Part shown: positions 17,319 through 25,088 of the stretch, in pieces
Layout of the letters: every line of letters starts with the position of its first letter
How positions within the stretch are numbered: the first letter of the stretch is position 1
Notes under the pieces: generated by a model
Seen by the model: only the letters and a program-made list of their open reading frames with translations
What the model was told of the DNA's origin: nothing
The model's database searches: none
Translations under genes and position numbers: made by a program
Source of the DNA: Streptomyces deccanensis
GTDB taxonomy: Bacteria > Actinomycetota > Actinomycetes > Streptomycetales > Streptomycetaceae
NCBI RefSeq assembly: GCF_022385335.1
Contig: NZ_CP092431.1
Span: forward strand, 3,844,001-3,908,000
Reading direction: 5' to 3'
DNA length: 64,000 bases

Positions 17319-17936
17319 TCAGAACGTGACGTCCGAGCAGGCGTAGAACGCGTTCGTGGTGTCGGCGATCGTCCAGACGGCGACGATCACGTGGTGGCCG
17401 CTCAGCCCGGACGGCAGGCGTCCGGTGTGGGAGAGCGTGGACGGTGGGCGCTGGCCGTTGTAGGGGACGGTGAAGAACGGGGTCAGGTTGAGGTCGGAGC
17501 GGGCGAGGGCGTGGTTCTGGTTCCAACCCGCCCTGGTGACGTAGTACTTGAAGTCGGTGGTGGCGTGCATGGCGGTGAACTGCCAGCGGAACGTGTAGTT
17601 CTGACCGCCCGTCACCCGGGTGGTGGGCCAGGCACCGCCGCCCGGCTTCGTGGACGCGTTGAGCTGGTTGAACCTGCTGTTGCCGCCGGAGCAGATCTGG
17701 CCGTCAGCCGGCCCTGAGCCCGGGAAGCCCTTCGGTCCCTCGACGCTCTGCGGTTCCCACTGGATGTCGCCGCAGTTGGTCACGGTGCCGTTCTGACAGA
17801 GCTTCTGTCGGCTGACGGGAAGATCGGTGTAGCCGTGGCCGGAGGCGCCACCACTGGAGAGGACGAGCGCTCCGGTGGTGGCGAGGCCGACGCCGGCGGC
17901 ATACCACTTGGTCCTGTGACGCGTGTGCTTGCGCAT
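17319..17936 (-). CDS. lpmP: AA10 lytic polysaccharide monooxygenase, LpmP/Chb-like
   Basis: A 205-residue secreted copper monooxygenase that cleaves chitin or a related beta-glycan oxidatively. A signal peptide ends after residue 33, leaving His34 as mature residue 1 (GASG|HGYTDLP). With His124 (TAMHATTD) this forms the histidine brace. Cysteine pairs and the conserved end WTIADTTNAFYACSDVTF are visible; there is no extra carbohydrate-binding module. Position near cslA-glxA matches SCO2833 (LpmP) of S. coelicolor as I remember it, where it acts with CslA and GlxA on the hyphal-tip glycan. The ATG follows GGGAG. A strong DasR/chitinase-type operator lies upstream. Confidence 0.9.
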   Translation of the reverse strand: MRKHTRHRTKWYAAGVGLATTGALVLSSGGASGHGYTDLPVSRQKLCQNGTVTNCGDIQWEPQSVEGPKGFPGSGPADGQICSGGNSRFNQLNASTKPGGGAWPTTRVTGGQNYTFRWQFTAMHATTDFKYYVTRAGWNQNHALARSDLNLTPFFTVPYNGQRPPSTLSHTGRLPSGLSGHHVIVAVWTIADTTNAFYACSDVTF

Positions 17937-17968
17937 GCTGCCGCTCCCTGGAGGACGTGGGGGTGTTT

Positions 17969-17984
17969 CCAGGTCTAGACCAAG
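17969..17984 (-). promoter_or_regulatory. DasR-like (dre) / chitin-response operator upstream of lpmP
   Basis: The plus-strand sequence CCAGGTCTAGACCAAG contains the palindrome GGTCTAGACC, the core of the Streptomyces DasR responsive element (consensus ACTGGTCTAGACCAGT) and of chitinase-promoter repeats. It lies 33 bases upstream of the lpmP start. A possible -10 (CATAAT on the minus strand, 17996-17991) sits immediately before it, so a bound repressor would cover the transcription start. Confidence 0.75.
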
Positions 17985-18032
17985 TCCCAGATTATGGGTG
18001 CGGCTTGAACATGTCCATACCAATCCCCGGGT

Positions 18033-19178
18033 TCACGGGGACACTTCGCGGCGCCCTGTATAGAACGCCACGGTCAGGTCCTTCACCAGCGCCTTGCGCT
18101 CGTAGTCGTCGAGTTCGACCAGGCCGCGCATGGTCAGCCGGGTCACCGTGTCCTCCACGGAGTCGACGACCGAGGTGAGCACGGTGTCCCGGTGCTGGGC
18201 GTCGAGCGCGGCGATCCGGCGGCGCTGCATCACGGCGGCCACCTCGGGCGCGTACTCGATCCGGACCGGCTGGACCGAGAACACCTCCATCCCGACCGGC
18301 GCCGCGTCCGCCGCCACCAGCCGGGTCAGCGCCTCCCCCACCGCCTCCGTGTTGCGCAGCGTCGAGTCCCGCACCAGCGCTCCCGGCGCCACGTCCGCCG
18401 GCAGCTGCGACAGCACCCGGGAGACCGCCGCCTCCACGCACTCGCGCAAGTACCGCTCATGGTCCTCGATCCCGAGCAGGGCCTTCGCGGTGTCCCTCAC
18501 CCGCCACGCCACCAGGACGACGACCCGCAGCGCCACCCCGTTCGCGTCGACGGCCGCCATCGGCTCGCTCCGCCAGTGCCGCAACCGCACGTCGACGCGA
18601 CGGCGCAGCACGAACGGGTTCACCCAGAGCAGTCCGCTGCGGCGGACCGTCCCCCGGTAGCGCCCGAACAGCCCCAGCACCCAGGCCCGTCCGGTCCGCC
18701 CGCGCGCCAGCCCGCCGAACCCGAACATCGTCAGCGCCCCGGCCCCCGCGTACGCGGCCCACTGCGCCGGTCCGAGCCCGGCGCCCGCGTACGCCGTCGG
18801 CAGCCCGAGCGCCCGGACCGCGAGCCCCGGCAACACCCCGGCCCACCAGGAGGTGAGCACGCATCCGGCCACCCCGCACGCCCCGCCCAGCACCCCCACC
18901 ACCCCGGGCACCACCCGCGCCGGCCGCTCGACGATCTCGGGGTCGACCTCGACCGCGGGGCGCGGCTTCATCGAGGCGGGCCCCTGCCTGATGCGTGGCT
19001 GCTCGCCGGTGCCGCGCCGCCGGCCCACGACGGCGGGGGTGACCGGGACGGAGACCGGGGCGGGGTCGTCCCGGAACAGCAGATGGACGGGGATCTCGGT
19101 GGTCGTCTCGTTCTGGATGAGCCGAGCGGGCCGCGCGGCCCCCTCGGGCTCCGGGGTGTGTGAGGTGGTCGTACTCAT
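18033..19178 (-). CDS. SPFH/Band-7 (stomatin-like) membrane protein
   Basis: A 381-residue protein. A polar N-terminus of about 90 residues precedes two hydrophobic stretches (about 92-130 and 139-155), then an SPFH domain with GLLWVNPFVLRRRVDVRLRH, VALRVVVLVAWRVRDTAKA and VEVFSV-type blocks. The region around AVMQRRRIAALDAQHRDTVL is the usual helical segment after Band 7. Such proteins organise membrane microdomains or chaperone membrane proteases. It lies between lpmP and the cell-wall protein gene, all on the minus strand, in a block matching the S. coelicolor neighbourhood of cslA as I recall it. The exact role is unknown. Confidence 0.82.
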   Translation of the reverse strand: MSTTTSHTPEPEGAARPARLIQNETTTEIPVHLLFRDDPAPVSVPVTPAVVGRRRGTGEQPRIRQGPASMKPRPAVEVDPEIVERPARVVPGVVGVLGGACGVAGCVLTSWWAGVLPGLAVRALGLPTAYAGAGLGPAQWAAYAGAGALTMFGFGGLARGRTGRAWVLGLFGRYRGTVRRSGLLWVNPFVLRRRVDVRLRHWRSEPMAAVDANGVALRVVVLVAWRVRDTAKALLGIEDHERYLRECVEAAVSRVLSQLPADVAPGALVRDSTLRNTEAVGEALTRLVAADAAPVGMEVFSVQPVRIEYAPEVAAVMQRRRIAALDAQHRDTVLTSVVDSVEDTVTRLTMRGLVELDDYERKALVKDLTVAFYTGRREVSP

Positions 19179-19288
19179 ACGTGCCTCCGTGCCTCCGCGC
19201 AGGAAGAGCCGTGGTGAGAGTCGGTGAGGGCGTGAGGGGGTGAGCGAGCGGTCAGGAGCCGGTGGTGAAGGAGCGAGCGGTGAAGACG

Positions 19289-20953
19289 TCAGGCGAACAG
19301 GCGGCGCCAGGTCTCAGGGCCCGGGTAGCCGTCCGCCGCGCCGCCGCGCCACCCCTGGGCCCGCTGGAACGCCTCCACGTTCCGCCGGTCCGACTCGCCC
19401 CAACGCGGCCCCGGACCCGAGGTGTAGTACTTGCCGAAGCCCTTCTCGATCAGCCGCTTCCCCAGCCGGGTGACGAACGCGTTCTCCGCGCCCGGCCGGA
19501 ACATGCCGCGCCCCGGATAGCCGAGGACACCGTGCGAGGCGGGTGTCACGGCGGCCGGGGACTTCGGGGCCGCGGGGCCGCCCGGCCTGACGGGCGCCGG
19601 CCTTCCCGTCGGGCGGTGCACGACCGGAGGTCTGTGCGACTCCGCCGACGCGCCCCTGGGGCCGTGGCTCACGTTCGGTGCCGGCGGGATGTCCCTGCCC
19701 CTCCCGGTGACCAGGTACGACCAGGTCAGCGGGCCCGGAATCCCGTCGGCGTGACGGCCTGACCAGCCCTGCGCCCGCTGGAACGCCCGGGTGGCCCTGC
19801 GGTCGGCGTCCGACCAGATCGGCCCCGGGCCACCCGGGTAGAAACGGGCCCCGCCGCGCGTCACCAGCATCTGCCCCAGCCGGACGATGTGCTGGTTCCG
19901 CGCCCCGGGCCCGAAGGCCGCGGCACCGGGGAAGCGGTCGCCACGCGACGGCCCGGCGGGCCCTTTCGCGCCGGCCCCGTCCGCCGGGGCGACCGGCGCG
20001 GCGGCGCCTTCGAAACCGCCGGAGCTGTCACCGGTAGCGCCCTCGACGAAGCCCTCGGAGCCCTTGGTGAAGCCTCCGGAACCGTTGGTGAAGCCGTCGG
20101 AGCCACCGGTCGAGCCGTCGGTGAGGCCGCCGGAACCGTTGGCGGCGTCGTCGGAACCCTCGGAGGTGTCCGTCCCGTCGCCGGGAGAGCCCGTGCCGTC
20201 CGGGATCAGCCCCTTGTAGCGGTACGGCACATAGCGGTTCGCGTTGTTCCAGTACGCGTACGGGGTGGCCTGCCTGCGGGCGTACGGGCGGGCCGACTCG
20301 TAGGCGATGTAGCGGGTCCGGGTGTGGTCCGTCCAGCCTCCGAAGAGGACGACGTGCGAACCCTGGCGCGGGTTCTTCGGATTGTGGAAGAGCAGCATGT
20401 CGCCGGGTTCCAGCCGGTCCTTGGAAATGCGCTGCGCGAACTTGTCGAGGCTGCCCGTCCATTCGTTTCCGGGGAGGTTCCAGGCCATCGAGACGAACCC
20501 CGAGCAGTCCTGGCGATAACCGTCGGACCAATACTCGCGCATGCTGTACGGCACCTCGTCGGCGATCCACTTCTTGGCCCGTCCGATGATCTCGGCGCGG
20601 GTGGTGGGCGGTGTCCTCACCCCCTTCGACGGCTTGCCCCCGCCCGCCGGGCGCCCGCCGGGGCCGTGCAGCGGAGCCTTCTTCCCCTGGGGGGTCCTGG
20701 GCCCCTCATCTGCGGGAACGGCACCGGGGCTGCTCGGGCCGTGGGCCGCGGCGACCGCCGGTACGGCAGGCGCGACGCCGAGGGCGGCACCGGCGGCGGA
20801 GACCACGACGAGGGCGTTCCTGGCGGTCCTCGCCGCCGGATGACTCAGATGGGCGTACCGGGTCGAGTACGGCATGACCCGCCGCCAGTGGACACAGCCG
20901 GGGCATTCGCAATCGGCCCCCGGATCGATCTCCTCGAATACCGGAGTCTCCAT
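19289..20953 (-). CDS. Secreted cell-wall protein: CHAP/NlpC-type domain plus two repeated peptidoglycan-binding domains
   Basis: A 554-residue protein. The N-terminal 30 residues carry CECPGCVHWRR; a hydrophobic export or anchor segment lies about 45-70. A cysteine hydrolase-like domain follows (about 115-270) with Cys150 in YRQDCSGFVSMAW and His200 in QGSHVVLFGGW, as in NlpC/P60 or CHAP enzymes. A Gly/Ser/Thr linker with repeating GSGG/GSEG units separates it from two related C-terminal domains, each containing a FQRAQGW block. The repeats look like actinobacterial peptidoglycan-binding modules. The ATG follows GAGGGGAA. Position suggests an envelope role next to the CslA/GlxA glycan machinery. 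Confidence 0.78.
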   Translation of the reverse strand: METPVFEEIDPGADCECPGCVHWRRVMPYSTRYAHLSHPAARTARNALVVVSAAGAALGVAPAVPAVAAAHGPSSPGAVPADEGPRTPQGKKAPLHGPGGRPAGGGKPSKGVRTPPTTRAEIIGRAKKWIADEVPYSMREYWSDGYRQDCSGFVSMAWNLPGNEWTGSLDKFAQRISKDRLEPGDMLLFHNPKNPRQGSHVVLFGGWTDHTRTRYIAYESARPYARRQATPYAYWNNANRYVPYRYKGLIPDGTGSPGDGTDTSEGSDDAANGSGGLTDGSTGGSDGFTNGSGGFTKGSEGFVEGATGDSSGGFEGAAAPVAPADGAGAKGPAGPSRGDRFPGAAAFGPGARNQHIVRLGQMLVTRGGARFYPGGPGPIWSDADRRATRAFQRAQGWSGRHADGIPGPLTWSYLVTGRGRDIPPAPNVSHGPRGASAESHRPPVVHRPTGRPAPVRPGGPAAPKSPAAVTPASHGVLGYPGRGMFRPGAENAFVTRLGKRLIEKGFGKYYTSGPGPRWGESDRRNVEAFQRAQGWRGGAADGYPGPETWRRLFA

Positions 20954-21792
20954 ACGATTCCCCTCGCGAACCGACCGAAGAATTCCACGCTTCTGCACGC
21001 CCGTCAGTTTCTCAACTGTCATCCGGTGTCGCATGCTGACGGTCCAAATGACGTAACGGTTCCGCCGGGCCCTGAGAGGCCCCCTCGCCGGCCCCGCGAG
21101 GTCCGGGCCCACTCCCGTCGGCGTCGCGCAGCTGCTCCCGCCTGTACTGACGGCCCGTCAGGAAAGGTGAAGTCCCCCTGTCGCGCGCTGAGTTGGCGAG
21201 CGGCTCACCCGTGACAGAAAGTTACTATCCGGTAGAGTTACGTTCATTGAGTCCGGTCACCCGTGTTCTTGACGACGGAACCCACCGGTTGCATGATCAG
21301 CGCTGAACCAGAGCCGCGTCACCACGAAGAAGTTCCCCCACGGGTCTTGACCAGTCCCGATGACTTCTTCACATGAAGAGCGGGGCACGGGGGTTTCGGG
21401 CAGGCACTCCAAAAGTGCTACCCGCCCCTCGATGTCGCGCTTCTTCCGCCGTCGCCTTCCGCGCATACACGGACCCACCCCTAGAGACCTGCCACCTTTC
21501 TTCGGGAGCCGTTTCACCCCCCACCCGAACCCGCCCCCTTTGCGTCCCCTCCTTCCCTTTTCGTGACCCCTTTCCTTGCCTCCTGCCTTTTTTCGGCAGG
21601 CGCCGAAAGGGGTATTCAAGCCTGCCCGAAAAACGCATTCCCAGCACACTCCTTGAAATCTCATCGAAACTGTTCGGTAGCGTTGACGACGTAAATGGCG
21701 AGTGCCATATTCATCCCGTCGGAAGGCATCGCCCCTCGAATACGAGGCCCCGGCGGCGCCCTCCTGTCCACGTGATTTCTGAGAGGACGAGA
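20954..21792. other. Long intergenic region with a polypyrimidine tract
   Basis: About 840 bases without a convincing gene. From about 21480 to 21600 the plus strand is strongly C/T-rich, ending in a hairpin CCTGCC-TTTTTTC-GGCAGG (21582-21600). Frames here are purine- or Arg/Lys-rich on the minus strand and look non-coding. The last 150 bases hold the promoter and GAGAGGACGAG ribosome site of the next gene. Confidence 0.5.
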
Positions 21793-22449
21793 ATGAACAA
21801 GAAGAAGTGGACCCGTCCACTTGTCACGGCTCCGTTCCTGGCCACCGTGGTCCTTTTCTCGGCGGACCCCGCCCACGCGGTGGGTGGGTGCCTCCGTGAC
21901 GGGGACACGGACCAGGTGAAAATCGCTCCGAAGGCTGCTTCATTCAAGGAGCAGGCCAGGGCCGTGGCGCGGCAGCAAGACCGGAACAGCTGGCAGGACG
22001 TGGTCTGGAGAGGGACCGAAAAGAAGTGCGCATCCAATTCTCCGGGCAACTGCAATTACTCCTGGGCCGTGAACAAGACCACGAACTTCGGTTGGGCCGT
22101 AGGTGGTCAGGTCAGCCTCGGTAACGCCAGTTCGCCGAGCAAGAAGTGGTACAACTTCGTCCTCTCTCTCATCCCCTCGATCCAGAAGTCGTCCACGATC
22201 AGCACCACGGAGACGTTCGAGCAGCCGGTCCCGCCGGGAGGGTTCGGTCAGCCGTGGCAGGTGGTCCAGCGGCGATGGAAGAGCGGCGACTACGTGGGCG
22301 GCTGGGTCAACCAGAACAGGGCATGCACCTTCGGCCTCAACCAGGCCGGCCACGTGTACACCTGGGACCCGAACGTGCGATGGGGCTACTGGCAGGCCAA
22401 CATCCGGGAGCGCGAGTACGACGGGATCGCGGTGAACGGAAAGCTCTGA
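21793..22449 (+). CDS. Small secreted protein of unknown function
   Basis: A 218-residue protein with a classical signal peptide (MNKKKWTRP, hydrophobic core, ADPAHA|VGG). The mature part has four cysteines and is rich in Ser, Thr, Asn, Gln and Trp. An alternating Ser/Thr stretch (SSTISTTETFEQPVPPGGF) is followed by WQVVQRRWKSGDYVGGWVN. That pattern recalls the amphipathic strand region of aerolysin/ETX-type pore-forming proteins, but the likeness is weak and was not searched. Codon use is less GC-biased than its neighbours. The ATG follows GAGAGGACGAG. It is monocistronic with its own terminator. Confidence 0.7.
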   Translation: MNKKKWTRPLVTAPFLATVVLFSADPAHAVGGCLRDGDTDQVKIAPKAASFKEQARAVARQQDRNSWQDVVWRGTEKKCASNSPGNCNYSWAVNKTTNFGWAVGGQVSLGNASSPSKKWYNFVLSLIPSIQKSSTISTTETFEQPVPPGGFGQPWQVVQRRWKSGDYVGGWVNQNRACTFGLNQAGHVYTWDPNVRWGYWQANIREREYDGIAVNGKL

Positions 22450-22461
22450 CCTCACGCTCGG

Positions 22462-22492
22462 CGGGGGTGCTCCGTGGTCGGGAGCACCCCCG
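22462..22492 (+). terminator. Hairpin terminator of the small secreted protein gene
   Basis: A perfect 12-bp stem (CGGGGGTGCTCC / GGAGCACCCCCG) with a 7-base loop lies 13 bases after the stop codon. Confidence 0.8.
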
Positions 22493-22516
22493 TCGCTCCG
22501 GTAAAGTTCTTCTCGC

Positions 22517-22590
22517 GCGCCGCTAGCTCAGTTGGTTAGAGCAGCTGACTCTTAATCAGCGGGTCCGGGGTTCGAGTCCCTGGCGGCGCA
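22517..22590 (+). tRNA. tRNA-Lys (anticodon CTT), second identical copy
   Basis: Identical over all 74 bases to the tRNA at 12971-13044. Here the discriminator base is followed by CCA (22591-22593), so the 3' end is genomically encoded or coincidentally matches. A terminator hairpin follows at once. Confidence 0.97.
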
Positions 22591-22595
22591 CCATC

Positions 22596-22636
22596 CGGAG
22601 AGGCCCCTCGCGAGCGCATCGCGAGGGGCCTCTCCG
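22596..22636 (+). terminator. Hairpin terminator after tRNA-Lys
   Basis: A perfect 18-bp stem (CGGAGAGGCCCCTCGCGA and its complement) with a 5-base loop starts six bases after the tRNA. Confidence 0.85.
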
Positions 22637-23090
22637 CGTGTGCGCCTCGCTCCGCATGTGCGCATCACCCCGCCCACTCCCCCGGGCCCCGCGCACTCCC
22701 TCCTCACTCCCCACGAATCCTCCACGGATGCCCCATTAACCGCGTATGACCGGTAAACGACGTGTTTCGCATCTTGCGATCAAGATGAACACCATAGAAC
22801 CCTGGGCCGTAAGAGACTGCGGATACACGGCGGTTGGGGGGCCTTGGGCGGTTTGCGCCCTGGGGATGGGGATCCGGGGCCCTCGACGAGGCACGCGACG
22901 TACGCGCTCAGGAACAAAAGATGCCGAGGGGGCATCAATGCAACCGGATGGGCGCCGTCCCGTGTCTCCATGGTGTAGATCACATGGTGACGATGACCCA
23001 CTGATGCGTCCGTAACGGTCGAGGGGGACCGATTCGGACGAAAGACCGACGAACACACACTCGACGAAGTGTGTGCGGGGGGAATGACTC
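22637..23090 (+). promoter_or_regulatory. Upstream region of cslA with a 5' leader hairpin
   Basis: No credible gene in about 450 bases; an 89-codon frame at 22746 has no ribosome site or typical codon use. Immediately before cslA, CACACACT (23054-23061) pairs with AGTGTGTG (23068-23075) around a 6-base loop, followed by GGGGGGAATGACTC and the ATG at 23091. The hairpin ends just before the ribosome site and could modulate initiation. Confidence 0.5.
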
Positions 23091-25088
23091 ATGACGTCGA
23101 CGCCGACGGGCGGCCGGCATTACAACGACCCATCCGAAACGACCCGGCTGAAGGTGCCGTCACACCGCACAGGAGCCTTTCGCAAGCTCAAGAAGAACCT
23201 TCCGAGATACGACTACGAGCACTACAGCCGCCTCGCCGGCCCGCTCACCCAGCCCGACCCGACCAAGCCGTACACGGTGCAGTACCGGTCGCTGATCTCG
23301 CAGGAGCCGCACCGCCTCAGGGTCGCCCTGATGCTGGCCGCCGCGCCGCTGCTCTCCCTGGTCCTGCTGGCCTGGCTGCTGCAGCAGGAGCACTGGACCG
23401 AACGCGACTACGTCGAGTACGAGTTCCTGCCCGCCCTCGACATGGTCATGCTGGTCTCGATCGGCCTGATCGAGTTCTTCCGCTGCATGAACGTGCTGTC
23501 GAACGCGCACGCCACCCTGGTCGCCCGCGACCCGGTCCCGGTGGTGCCCGAGACCGGCACCAGAGTCGCCTTCCTCACCTCCTTCGTGCCCGGCAAGGAA
23601 CCGCTGGAGATGGTGACGAAGACCCTGGAGGCCGCGGTGAAGCTCCGTCACCGCGGGCTGCTGCACGTGTGGCTGCTCGACGAGGGCGACGACGCGGACG
23701 TGAAGGCGGTCTGCGCGCGCCTGGGCGTGCACCACTTCTCCCGCAAGGGCATCGCGAAGTGGAACCAGCCCAAGGGCCCGCACCGCGCCAAGACCAAGCA
23801 CGGCAACTACAACGCCTGGCTCGACGCGCACGGCGACGACTACGACTTCTTCGCCTCGGTCGACACCGACCACATCCCGCTGCCCAACTACCTGGAGCGG
23901 ATGCTCGGTTTCTTCCGGGACCCGAACATCGGCTTCGTCATCGGCCCGCAGGTGTACGGCAACTACGACAACTTCGTCACCAAGGCCGCCGAGTCCCAGC
24001 AGTTCCTGTTCCACGCGCTGATCCAGCGCGCCGGCAACAGGTACGGGGCGCCCATGTTCGTCGGCACCTCCAACGCCGTACGCATCAAGGCGCTCAAGCA
24101 GATCGGCGGGCTGTACGACTCGATCACCGAGGACATGGCCACCGGTTTCGAGATCCACCGTCACAAGAACCCGGCGACGGGCAAGAAGTGGCGCTCGGTC
24201 TACACCCCGGACGTGCTCGCGGTCGGTGAGGGGCCGAGCGCCTGGACGGACTTCTTCACCCAGCAGATGCGCTGGTCGCGCGGGACGTACGAGACGATCC
24301 TCACGCAGTACTGGAAGGGCTGGTACTCGCTGCCGCCGACCAAGCTCTTCAACTACACGATGATGATCATCTTCTACCCGATGTCGGCGCTCAACTGGAT
24401 CCTGGCGGCGCTGAGTTGTGCCCTGTTCCTGGGTCTCGGCGCCTCGGGTGTGAACATCGACCCGGTGGTGTGGCTGATGCTCTACGGCAACGCCTCCGCG
24501 CTCCAGATAGGCCTGTACGTCTGGAACCGCCGGCACAACGTCTCCCCGCACGAGCCGGAGGGCTCCGGCGGTGTGGCCGGCATGGTGATGTCCGCGCTCT
24601 CCGCGCCGCTCTACGCCAAGGCGCTGATCGACTCGGCGCTGCGCCGCAAGAGCAAGTTCGTGGTGACGCCCAAGGGTGATTCGGCGAGCCCCGACCGGTG
24701 GTTCGGCACCTTCCGGTACCACTGGTACTTCATCGTCATCTTCGGTGCCTCGATCGCCGCCGGGTTCGTCTTCGGCAACGCGCACCCCGCGATGATCATC
24801 TGGGCCGTCTTCGCCATGATGATCACCGCCCTCCCCATCGTCGCCTGGCGCTACATGCTGCGGCAGGACCGGAAGAAGGCCGCCGCCGCGGCCGCACTGC
24901 AGGGGTCCATGGTGGCGCCGCCCGAGGCGGCTCCCGCACCGTTCGCGCCACCCCACGCACCGCACGCCCCACCCGCGCCCCACGCTCCCCAGCACAAGCC
25001 GAGCTGGGCCGCGTCCGGGTCGGGCGGCGGGGGTAGCGACCAGACCATGCAGATCGCCCTGGGCGGACTTGGGGGACGTAAGGAATGA
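23091..25088 (+). CDS. cslA: Cellulose-synthase-like glycosyltransferase CslA
   Basis: A 665-residue GT2 membrane glycosyltransferase, predicted to polymerise a beta-glucan at hyphal tips. Two membrane segments lie at about 78-98 and 115-130. The catalytic domain has DEGDD (197-201), the metal-binding DTD (258-260), TED (346-348) and the QxxRW motif QQMRW (391-395). More membrane helices follow (about 409-460 and 555-600), then a Pro/Ala/His-rich cytoplasmic tail. This matches CslA of S. coelicolor/S. lividans (SCO2836), which is needed for tip glycan deposition and aerial growth. The stop overlaps glxA by four bases (ATGA), so the two are coupled. Confidence 0.95.
   Translation: MTSTPTGGRHYNDPSETTRLKVPSHRTGAFRKLKKNLPRYDYEHYSRLAGPLTQPDPTKPYTVQYRSLISQEPHRLRVALMLAAAPLLSLVLLAWLLQQEHWTERDYVEYEFLPALDMVMLVSIGLIEFFRCMNVLSNAHATLVARDPVPVVPETGTRVAFLTSFVPGKEPLEMVTKTLEAAVKLRHRGLLHVWLLDEGDDADVKAVCARLGVHHFSRKGIAKWNQPKGPHRAKTKHGNYNAWLDAHGDDYDFFASVDTDHIPLPNYLERMLGFFRDPNIGFVIGPQVYGNYDNFVTKAAESQQFLFHALIQRAGNRYGAPMFVGTSNAVRIKALKQIGGLYDSITEDMATGFEIHRHKNPATGKKWRSVYTPDVLAVGEGPSAWTDFFTQQMRWSRGTYETILTQYWKGWYSLPPTKLFNYTMMIIFYPMSALNWILAALSCALFLGLGASGVNIDPVVWLMLYGNASALQIGLYVWNRRHNVSPHEPEGSGGVAGMVMSALSAPLYAKALIDSALRRKSKFVVTPKGDSASPDRWFGTFRYHWYFIVIFGASIAAGFVFGNAHPAMIIWAVFAMMITALPIVAWRYMLRQDRKKAAAAAALQGSMVAPPEAAPAPFAPPHAPHAPPAPHAPQHKPSWAASGSGGGGSDQTMQIALGGLGGRKE

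Noticed and set aside
21257..21820. A 187-codon minus-strand frame upstream of the orphan secreted protein
   Set aside because: Composed mostly of the complement of a polypyrimidine tract (Lys/Arg/Gly runs) with no ribosome site.
12971..22590. The tRNA-Lys pair as borders of an integrated mobile island
   Set aside because: No integrase, excisionase or plasmid genes lie between them, and lpmP, the SPFH gene and the cell-wall gene appear syntenic with other Streptomyces.
22746..23015. An 89-codon frame upstream of cslA
   Set aside because: No ribosome site, unusual codon use and no family resemblance; the region behaves like a promoter and leader.
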